The position numbers were made by a program, and so were the translations under genes. From assembly GCA_002315555.1 (NCBI GenBank), contig DCHF01000024.1:14490-38570 (forward strand): a DNA stretch of 24,081 nucleotides. Reading direction: 5' to 3'. The stretch comes from Lachnospiraceae bacterium UBA1759 (GTDB lineage: Bacteria; Bacillota; Clostridia; Lachnospirales; Lachnospiraceae). Every line of letters begins with the position of its first letter. The stretch's first letter is position 1. The notes beneath the pieces are model-generated. The model searched no databases and was not told where the DNA came from. It was given only the letters and a program-made list of their open reading frames with translations. Below, piece after piece: positions 7,776 to 12,867 of the stretch.

Positions 7776-8522
7776 TCAGTTCCCCGTGTCCTCAAACATT
7801 CTTTCGTAGCATTCCAGCTCCTGCGGATCAATATCGTACCCCTGCAGGCGGAGTGCTTCCAACTTATAGCGTAAGACTCTCTCGCTCACGTCCAGTTCCA
7901 TGGCAATATCGGAAATAGGTCTGCACATGTTCATGGCGATCAGGTCGCTCTCAAGGCTCTGTTTTTCCTTCTCAAGGATACTCAGCGCCCGTTGATAGCC
8001 TTTCAGACTGGCTTTCACCTTTGCGCTCGCATTCCCCCTGTCGATAGAAAACAGAAGAAGTTCATATTCCCTGCTCAATTCGTCCTGCCGATTCTTGAGA
8101 CGCCGGTATTGCTTGAGCGTCTTGCTGCCATACCCGATCGCTTCCAACGTGTTCTCCGTGTCCACAACAGCATGCGCCGCCACAAGATTGGCAGTCTTTT
8201 CATGCTGCGCGATGGAACGGCTGTCCGCTTCCTCGGCAAAAAACGCGGTGTCCATCAGCCCCTTGACTGTGATCCTCGGTTCCCAGATATGCCCGGCAAG
8301 CACATGGCCGATTTCATGCCAGCCGGCATACTCTTCTTCCATCCCTTTTAATCGCTCGTTGACACCGATGGTGGGAACACTGCGATAATGAGAAGCATAC
8401 CCTAAAATGGAGCTTGTTACCGGAATCACCAGTATCCCGAAATAATCTGCTGCCGTGCGGAACTCCGTCGTGCCCATTCGCTTGATCGCGGCATCTACCT
8501 CCGCAAATACTTTTTCTGCCAA
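7776..8522 (-). CDS. ImmA/IrrE-family metallopeptidase
   Basis: A 248-residue zinc peptidase of the ImmA/IrrE (COG2856) family, which cleaves phage or ICE repressors to trigger induction. The zinc site HEIGH is at 69-73, with a downstream helix at about 107-120 (HEKTANLVAAH) supplying the likely third ligand Glu108. The C-terminal half is unusual in length: a charged coiled-coil-like stretch at about 133-190, then a helix-turn-helix-like segment SDIAMELDVSERVLRYKLEAL near 205-225. The start is TTG, with GAGGGAG 8-9 bases upstream. It directly follows the XRE repressor gene, the usual repressor-protease pairing, so its probable substrate is the product of 8553-9092. Confidence 0.92.
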   Translation of the reverse strand: MAEKVFAEVDAAIKRMGTTEFRTAADYFGILVIPVTSSILGYASHYRSVPTIGVNERLKGMEEEYAGWHEIGHVLAGHIWEPRITVKGLMDTAFFAEEADSRSIAQHEKTANLVAAHAVVDTENTLEAIGYGSKTLKQYRRLKNRQDELSREYELLLFSIDRGNASAKVKASLKGYQRALSILEKEKQSLESDLIAMNMCRPISDIAMELDVSERVLRYKLEALRLQGYDIDPQELECYERMFEDTGN

Positions 8523-8552
8523 TTATATCATCTCCCTCACGGCGTATATCGT

Positions 8553-9092
8553 TTAGTTCTCGCCTCCCTGCAGGGCGGCGATGGCGTCATTGAGTACCCG
8601 TACCGCGTCGGCGGTCGCCTCAGCCTTCGCTGTAACAGTCGCCTGATACTTGCGATTGGTATAGCGTTCGTTCAAATGCTGCTGGGCGATCATGGCCATC
8701 TTCTGCATCTCCAGCGTCAGCTCCATCAGCTGTTCGTCATCCAGTTCTCCGCCCGCCAGCTGCGCGGTCGTTTCCGCATACATCTCGTGAAGTCGCTCCG
8801 CGCCCTTCTTTCCGTTGATCCCGCGCATCTGATCCATTGCCCGCGCGTTGGCCATCGCAATCTCCGGATGCGCCATGCCTAGCAGTTCCTCTACGGTGAG
8901 ATTGAACAACTGCGCCATCCGCACGGCTGTGTCCGCATAGGGAATGCGCGTACCGTGTTCGTAGTTCACGATGGTGCTTCCCGCAACATCACACGCGCTG
9001 GCCAATTCCTGTCGGGACATGTGCGCGTTCTTCCTCAATTCGGTGAGACGCTTGCCAAACTCGGCGTATGGGGCTTCCTTGTTCGTTGCCAT
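8553..9092 (-). CDS. XRE-family repressor (CI-like)
   Basis: A 179-residue DNA-binding protein. The helix-turn-helix domain is at about 11-68 (FGKRLTELRKNAHMSRQELA, then VAGSTIVNYEHGTRIP). A helical C-terminal region with long acidic and Met/Gln-rich stretches probably mediates oligomerisation or is cut by the neighbouring ImmA protease. The ATG has GGGAGG 9 bases upstream. It is the first gene of the leftward unit, 191 bases downstream of the predicted start of the consensus leftward promoter (9290-9318). The repeated 12-mers at 9194-9421 are its most likely operators, which would make it self-regulating and able to silence the rightward promoter. Confidence 0.93.
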   Translation of the reverse strand: MATNKEAPYAEFGKRLTELRKNAHMSRQELASACDVAGSTIVNYEHGTRIPYADTAVRMAQLFNLTVEELLGMAHPEIAMANARAMDQMRGINGKKGAERLHEMYAETTAQLAGGELDDEQLMELTLEMQKMAMIAQQHLNERYTNRKYQATVTAKAEATADAVRVLNDAIAALQGGEN

Positions 9093-9215
9093 GTTCTTTC
9101 CTCCCTGTCTTTCCGCTCACGAATCCGCATTTGTGATCAATGGAAACTCAAATGCTTTCCGTGTAAATATCGAAAATAAATTTTCTATATCAGATACGTT
9201 CGTATTTGTTTTGAG

Positions 9216-9244
9216 TTGACACGCATACGTCCGTACTGTATAAT
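9216..9244 (+). promoter_or_regulatory. Rightward consensus sigma-70 promoter
   Basis: TTGACA (9216-9221) and TATAAT (9239-9244) are separated by exactly 17 bases. The expected start is near 9251, and transcription would run right through a roughly 200-base leader to the XRE gene at 9450. Its spacer contains an operator-like 12-mer (9225-9236). It faces the leftward promoter at 9290-9318. Confidence 0.88.
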
Positions 9245-9260
9245 ATTGTCTGTGGCCGCC

Positions 9261-9274
9261 GGAGAGTCCTCTCC
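9261..9274. repeat. Palindrome at the centre of the two facing promoters
   Basis: GGAGAGTCCTCTCC is a 6-bp inverted repeat around TC. Its centre (9267.5) coincides with the midpoint of the two opposing promoters. It lies inside the overlap of both predicted transcripts and would form a hairpin near the 5' end of each. Confidence 0.5.
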
Positions 9275-9289
9275 CTGACTTCCACATAG

Positions 9290-9318
9290 ATTATACACGA
9301 AAGGCACGTTCGTGTCAA
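9290..9318 (-). promoter_or_regulatory. Leftward consensus sigma-70 promoter for the repressor operon
   Basis: On the minus strand TTGACA (9318-9313) and TATAAT (9295-9290) are separated by 17 bases, giving a start near 9283. Transcription would cross the opposing promoter and reach the repressor at 9092. The spacer contains CGAACGTG and TTTCGTG, copies of the repeated operator motif. Confidence 0.88.
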
Positions 9319-9351
9319 TAGGAAATTTGTACATTCGTGTAAATTATTTTC

Positions 9352-9368
9352 TGGCATACGCTATGCCA
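9352..9368. repeat. Perfect 7-bp inverted repeat in the leader of the right XRE gene
   Basis: TGGCATA and TATGCCA flank CGC. The sequence differs from the TTCGTRT motif array and could be the site of a second regulator or an RNA hairpin in the leader of the gene at 9450. Confidence 0.45.
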
Positions 9369-9396
9369 TATTATTTTATTCTCTTTTAGCTGAAAT

Positions 9397-9425
9397 CGAG
9401 ATCGACTGCCACATTCGTATATAAT
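9397..9425 (+). promoter_or_regulatory. Possible weak promoter next to the right XRE gene
   Basis: A perfect TATAAT at 9420-9425 overlaps the operator-like copy at 9409-9420 and lies 24 bases before the start at 9450. The -35 region (around 9397-9402, CGAGAT) is poor, so it would need an activator or be a minor start. Confidence 0.3.
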
Positions 9426-9449
9426 GATACGCGAGAGGAGGGAGAGCGA

Positions 9450-9794
9450 ATGGCCGGTGAGTATTATGTATCCCCGTCAGGCATGGGCAATCGTATCCGT
9501 GAAAAACGGGAAGCCCGCGGGATGAGCGCGACAGAGCTGGCCATTCAGGCAGGAATTACCCCGGTAACGCTCTCCCGCATTGAACTGGACGTGACAGTTC
9601 CCAAGGCTGATACGCTGTTTTCTCTTGCGGAATCCCTTCATGTATCTTTGCAGGAAATACAGCCTCCATCGCTCGATGGTTACAACACGATTCCTTCCAT
9701 TCTCCTGCCATCGCTTCGCAAATTAAGTCAGAAGACGCCTGATGAACAGACGAAACTGATCAAAATGTTCGAGGCCATGATCGATCTCATGTAG
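9450..9794 (+). CDS. Small XRE-family regulator (Cro-like position)
   Basis: A 114-residue protein with a helix-turn-helix at about 11-68: IREKREARGMSATELAIQAG, then ITPVTLSRIELDVTVPKADT. A short C-terminal helical tail (DEQTKLIKMFEAM) follows. The ATG follows GAGGAGGGAG by about 7 bases. It is the only gene between the control region and its own terminator and is transcribed opposite to the larger repressor. That placement is like cro or another anti-repressor in a phage switch; the functional assignment is inference. It probably binds the same or overlapping operators. Confidence 0.92.
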   Translation: MAGEYYVSPSGMGNRIREKREARGMSATELAIQAGITPVTLSRIELDVTVPKADTLFSLAESLHVSLQEIQPPSLDGYNTIPSILLPSLRKLSQKTPDEQTKLIKMFEAMIDLM

Positions 9795-9822
9795 CCGCTT
9801 TCATCACGAAGGCGGCTTTTTT
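9794..9822 (+). terminator. Intrinsic terminator after the small XRE gene
   Basis: GCCGCTTTC and GAAGGCGGC pair around ATCAC (one T-G pair), followed by six T. The stem begins at the last base of the TAG stop codon. It isolates the regulator gene from the replication operon. Confidence 0.9.
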
Positions 9823-9878
9823 GATCCACCTCTCACCGTCCTTCTGTTGTTTGGGCGTATCATATCACACTTTTCGCC

Positions 9879-9939
9879 AAAAGAATTATACTGCGCTATA
9901 AGGATTCGCGGATTTCTTATACTGCGCTATAATTCTTTT
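9879..9939. promoter_or_regulatory. 61-bp dyad with two copies of a 16-mer operator-like element
   Basis: TTATACTGCGCTATAA occurs at 9886-9901 and 9917-9932, a 31-base offset or about three helical turns. Outer arms AAAAGAATTATA (9879-9890) and TATAATTCTTTT (9928-9939) pair perfectly around the centre at 9909, and the inner arms TATAAG/CTTATA share that centre. It lies just upstream of the extended -10 box at 9951, so it is a probable operator or activator site for the replication operon. Confidence 0.65.
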
Positions 9940-9950
9940 CCCCTGTTTTC

Positions 9951-9959
9951 TGGTATCAT
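9951..9959 (+). promoter_or_regulatory. Candidate extended -10 promoter of the replication operon
   Basis: TGGTATCAT fits the extended -10 pattern TGnTATnnT, and the predicted start is at 9966-9967, exactly where the structured leader begins. There is no good -35 box; the dyad at 9879-9939 covers that position, which suggests regulated use. Another TATAAT at 9928-9933 is an alternative. Confidence 0.45.
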
Positions 9960-9965
9960 TTTAAT

Positions 9966-10207
9966 CGTTCCAAGGAACACCGAGCCGCGCCGCCCTCCCA
10001 GGGTGGTCGTGGCAGGAGGCTTTGGAACACGGACAACTCCACAGCCGACTCGCGAGCGGCAGCGGATGTCCTGCGGATGACCGGCGCGTCAGTCCCATGG
10101 GAACTCATCCCACGGAACCACGCATGCCCGTCACCTGTGGCTGGCATACCTCTGTCTTCGTGGGCCGATCACGAACCGGAGCGTATGCGGCGCCCCGGCT
10201 CTTTTTT
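9966..10207 (+). ncRNA. Structured leader RNA upstream of the DUF2800 operon
   Basis: This stretch has no convincing gene but folds extensively. GTTCCAAGG (9967-9975) pairs with CTTTGGAAC (10020-10028) and encloses a hairpin CCGCCCT/AGGGTGG with a CCC loop (9990-10006). GGACA/TGTCC (10031-10035 and 10067-10071) encloses GCCG/CGGC. ATGCC/GGCAT (10124-10147) and CGTG/CACG (10159-10173) follow, and it ends in a terminator hairpin. It is much more GC-rich than the DNA just before it. A computationally predicted 'DUF2800 motif' RNA is known, from memory, upstream of DUF2800/DUF2815 genes; this element sits at the head of exactly such an operon and could be a member. I could not compare it with the published model. 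Confidence 0.6.
10176..10207 (+). terminator. Terminator-like hairpin before the replication operon (attenuator candidate)
   Basis: CCGGAGCG and CGCCCCGG pair (one A-C mismatch) around TATGCGG, followed by CTC and six T. It lies 35 bases before the first gene at 10243 and downstream of the predicted promoter, so it would either release a short RNA or act as a regulated attenuator. Confidence 0.7.
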
Positions 10208-10242
10208 ACCCGCACGACCGACCCAATCATGGAGGTAACAGC

Positions 10243-10635
10243 ATGTACACGCCCTGCAAGTATGACACCAGTTCCCTGCGCATTCGCATCGACTTCACCA
10301 GGATTGGAAGGCGCTCCTTCAACCGCGTCAACGCAAAGCTCGGTTCGGCATTCATCCGCTTTTACCAGCTGGAGCGTGACTTGGCCGAGTACATCGAGCG
10401 TCACCTGGATAACGGCATCGATATGATTCCCGAATTCGATGTGCGCTATGACGACGGAATCCTGCTGACCGTGTACCTCTCCGGCGGCATTTACTACATC
10501 AAAGAAATGACCGTCATCGGAGAAATCATCGCTCATAAGGCTGTCTGGCTTTGGCAGAAGATTAAGCACGGCTGTGATCTCATAGCATGCCAGATCCTCT
10601 CCGGCTGGTACTTTCTCACGGCAGACGCATGCTGA
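10243..10635 (+). CDS. Unrecognised 130-residue early protein
   Basis: I do not recognise this family. The ATG follows ATGGAGG by 7 bases. The sequence mixes basic N-terminal residues (RIRIDFTRIGRRSF), a helical middle (FYQLERDLAEYIERHL) and a hydrophobic, Trp-rich C-terminus (AVWLWQKIKHGCDLIACQIL) that could be a weak membrane-associated helix. It is the first gene after the structured leader and the first of the replication operon, so it is probably an early phage protein. Nothing in it indicates an enzymatic function. Confidence 0.75.
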   Translation: MYTPCKYDTSSLRIRIDFTRIGRRSFNRVNAKLGSAFIRFYQLERDLAEYIERHLDNGIDMIPEFDVRYDDGILLTVYLSGGIYYIKEMTVIGEIIAHKAVWLWQKIKHGCDLIACQILSGWYFLTADAC

Positions 10636-10659
10636 GCCTCCGATTCCAAGGAGGACATT

Positions 10660-11052
10660 ATGTCGAAAACCAAGTTACTCCTCGATCTGATCACGGACAT
10701 CCGCTCTGTAGCGGATGATCTCGAAACCCTCTGCAATAGCTGGGCAGACAACGATGCTCCGACCGCTGCGGAAACGACCGCAACTCCCAAGCAGACTGTT
10801 GAGACCCCCAGTGCTGTCCCTGCGGAATCTTCCGGCAAGCTGGCTCCCAATGAACGCATCGATCCGGTGACCGGAGAGATCGTCACACTGGATCTGCCCA
10901 CTCTGCGCGCGCTGGCCGCGTCCAAAGCGCAGACCAAGGAACAGAAAGCGCAGATGAAGGCGCTGCTTCAGAAACACGGCGTGGCGAAGCTGACCGAGCT
11001 GCCGCTCACCGATTACTTCGCCTTCCAGAAGGAGGTAGAAGCCATTGTCTGA
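10660..11052 (+). CDS. Small protein preceding the DUF2800 gene
   Basis: A 130-residue protein with three visible parts. A helical N-terminus (1-30) is followed by a Thr/Ala/Pro-rich flexible linker at about 35-65. The C-terminal helical region (75-130) has RIDPVTGEIV, QMKALLQKHG and KLTELPLTDYFAFQKEVEAI. The last part resembles short helical modules at the ends of phage recombination or ssDNA-handling proteins, but no named family is assigned. Start: ATG 4 bases after AAGGAGGA. Its 3' end contains the ribosome binding site and TTG start of the DUF2800 gene (8-bp overlap), so the two are translationally coupled and may act together. Confidence 0.8.
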   Translation: MSKTKLLLDLITDIRSVADDLETLCNSWADNDAPTAAETTATPKQTVETPSAVPAESSGKLAPNERIDPVTGEIVTLDLPTLRALAASKAQTKEQKAQMKALLQKHGVAKLTELPLTDYFAFQKEVEAIV

Positions 11053-12226
11053 GGTCAACGCAGCTCACGAAGTGGATCACGCCCACCGCGCGCACGCCAT
11101 GCTCTCCGCTTCCAGCGCACACCGCTGGCTGGAGTGCCCGCCCTCGGTCCGTTTGTCGGAACAGTTTGCCGACCAGCCTACCGTATTCTCCGAGGAAGGC
11201 ACCTATCTTCATGAACTCTGCGAATTGAAGCTCCACCGTTTCCTCGGCGACGTTGCCCCAGATATTCTGGAAGCGCAGTTCCGGGCGCACAAGGACAACG
11301 ACTTCTACTCGGAAGAAGCCGAGGCGGTCACGGACGAGTATGTACAGTTCTGCGTTGAGACCATCGAAGCAGTCCGGGCATCCTGTCCCGATCCGCTGAT
11401 CCTGGTGGAGCATCGTCTGGACTACTCCGAGATCGTGCCGGACGGATTCGGCACGGGCGACCTGCTGATCGTCGGAGACGGCGTGCTTGAGATCATCGAC
11501 TTCAAAGGCGGCCGCGGCGTCCGGGTGGAGGCCGACCGCAATCCCCAGCTGATGCTCTACGCGCTGGCAGGACTGCTGGAGTTCGATCCTCTCTACGACA
11601 TTCGTACCATTCGCATGAGCATCGTACAGCCCCGGCTCAACAACACCTCGTCCTATGAGATCACACCGGACGCTCTGCTTTCCTGGGCACAGAACGAGGT
11701 CGCGCCCGCAGCCATTCTGGCCTTGGAAGGCAAAGGCGAGTACAAGGCCGGCGAACACTGCCGGTTCTGCAAAGCCCGCCACACCTGCCGCAAGCGCAGC
11801 GAGTATTACATGGAACTGGCCAGACGGGATTTCAAGGAGGCCGATCTTCTCACCGATGAGGAGATCGCCGACATCCTGCCCATGGCACAGAACCTCGCCA
11901 AGTGGGTAGAGGACCTTATGGCCTACGCCACCGCGCAGGCGGAAAAGGGCAAGACCTGGCCGGGGTACAAGCTGGTCGCCAGCGTGACCAAGCGCAAGTA
12001 CACCAATGACGCCGACGTCATCCGCGTTTGCACAGAGGCAGGATACACCAACATCTACAAGACCTCGCTCCTGGGCATCTCCGATCTGGAGAAAGCCATA
12101 GGTAAGAAAGCGTTTCAGGAGATCGTCGGTCCCTACGTTTTCAAGCCGGAGGGCACGCCCGAACTGGTTCCCCTTTCCGACCGCCGCAAGCCCATCTCCT
12201 CCGCCGAGACGGACTTCGCGGAATAA
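11045..12226 (+). CDS. DUF2800 protein, Cas4/RecB-like Fe-S nuclease
   Basis: A 393-residue protein of the PD-(D/E)XK nuclease superfamily. The nuclease motifs are His56 (GTYLHE), Asp139 (GTGDLLIV), Asp152 and Lys154 in IDFKGG, and Gln168-Tyr172 (QLMLY). Four cysteines placed as in Cas4/AddB-type iron-sulfur nucleases are Cys31 (LECPPS) and Cys239, Cys242 and Cys248 (CRFCKARHTC). It probably trims or resects phage DNA in recombination-linked replication together with the ssDNA-binding protein next door. The TTG start lies inside the preceding gene 9 bases after AAGGAGG; the next ATG, at 11099, would remove residues before the first cysteine and has no such site. Confidence 0.92.
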   Translation: MSEVNAAHEVDHAHRAHAMLSASSAHRWLECPPSVRLSEQFADQPTVFSEEGTYLHELCELKLHRFLGDVAPDILEAQFRAHKDNDFYSEEAEAVTDEYVQFCVETIEAVRASCPDPLILVEHRLDYSEIVPDGFGTGDLLIVGDGVLEIIDFKGGRGVRVEADRNPQLMLYALAGLLEFDPLYDIRTIRMSIVQPRLNNTSSYEITPDALLSWAQNEVAPAAILALEGKGEYKAGEHCRFCKARHTCRKRSEYYMELARRDFKEADLLTDEEIADILPMAQNLAKWVEDLMAYATAQAEKGKTWPGYKLVASVTKRKYTNDADVIRVCTEAGYTNIYKTSLLGISDLEKAIGKKAFQEIVGPYVFKPEGTPELVPLSDRRKPISSAETDFAE

Positions 12227-12265
12227 CAACACGACAATGCCCATTGAGGCAGAAAGGAATTCATT

Positions 12266-12805
12266 ATGTCCACCAAAGTGATCACCGGCAAGTGCCGCGC
12301 CTCGTATGTCCACCTCTTCGAGCCGCATTCCACCAACGGCTCCGATCCCAAGTATTCCGTTTCTCTGATCATCCCCAAGAGCGATACCGAGACCATCGAA
12401 AAGATCCGGGCTGCTGTTGAGGAGGCCAAGCAGAGCGGTGTTTCCAAGTGGAACGGCAAGATCCCGCCCAACCTCAAGCTGCCCCTCCGCGACGGTGACG
12501 AGGAACGCCCCGACGATCCCGCCTTCGCTGACAGCTACTTCATCAACACCAACTCCATCGAGCGTCCCGGCATCGTGGATCGCAGGCGCGTACCCATCAC
12601 CGATCCCACCGTGATCTACTCCGGCTGCTACATCCGCGCCAGCGTGAACTTCTATCCCTTCAATACCAACGGCAACCGCGGTATCGGCGCGGGGCTGGGC
12701 AACGTGCAGTTCTGGGAGGACGGCGAGCCGCTGAACGGCCGCGTCAAGGCTGAAAACGAATTCGACGCTCTGGATGCCGACGACGAGGACGATTTCCTCG
12801 GCTGA
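12266..12805 (+). CDS. DUF2815 ssDNA-binding protein (gp2.5-like)
   Basis: A 179-residue OB-fold-type single-stranded DNA-binding protein of the DUF2815 family. Typical features are an N-terminal VITGKCRASYVHLFEP strand region, YSVSLIIPKSD, the central PLRDGDEERP segment, SGCYIRASVNFYPF, and GIGAGLGNVQFWEDGEP. It ends in an acidic tail (DALDADDEDDFLG), the mark of SSB and T7 gp2.5 proteins that recruits partner enzymes. AGAAAGGAAT precedes the ATG. It lies between the DUF2800 nuclease and the polymerase, so it probably coats ssDNA during replication and recombination. Confidence 0.9.
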   Translation: MSTKVITGKCRASYVHLFEPHSTNGSDPKYSVSLIIPKSDTETIEKIRAAVEEAKQSGVSKWNGKIPPNLKLPLRDGDEERPDDPAFADSYFINTNSIERPGIVDRRRVPITDPTVIYSGCYIRASVNFYPFNTNGNRGIGAGLGNVQFWEDGEPLNGRVKAENEFDALDADDEDDFLG

Positions 12806-12816
12806 CCCTTTCGACC

Positions 12817-12845
12817 GCCGCCCGTGGACTCGTTCTGCGGGCGGC
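12817..12845 (+). other. GC-rich hairpin between the ssDNA-binding and polymerase genes
   Basis: GCCGCCCG and CGGGCGGC pair perfectly around a 13-base loop. No T-run follows, so it is not a standard terminator. It may stabilise the upstream mRNA or lower expression of the polymerase relative to the binding protein. Confidence 0.5.
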
Positions 12846-12867
12846 ACTCTTCCACGGAGGTATCCTC

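Larger units (their letters stand above)
9194..9421. repeat. Array of repeated operator-like 12-mers
   Basis: Five related 12-mers lie at 9194 (ATACGTTCGTAT), 9225 (ATACGTCCGTAC), 9304 (GCACGTTCGTGT), 9329 (GTACATTCGTGT) and 9409 (CCACATTCGTAT). Further half-sites are CACGAA at 9118 and 9296 and TTCCGTGT near 9157. The first three are close to perfect inverted repeats (ACG-TT-CGT core). They sit in the spacers of both consensus promoters and on a third -10 box, as expected for repressor operators. The binding protein is inferred to be one or both neighbouring XRE proteins. Confidence 0.7.

Noticed and set aside
9118..9421. Repeated 12-mers considered as a CRISPR array
   Set aside because: The units are short, diverged and irregularly spaced (31, 79, 25 and 80 bases) and overlap promoters, which fits operators rather than repeats with spacers.
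11006..12847. A 613-codon open frame on the minus strand across the DUF2800 and DUF2815 genes
   Set aside because: It is antisense to two well-recognised genes with good ribosome binding sites. It arises from strong GC bias at third codon positions and has no recognisable domain.
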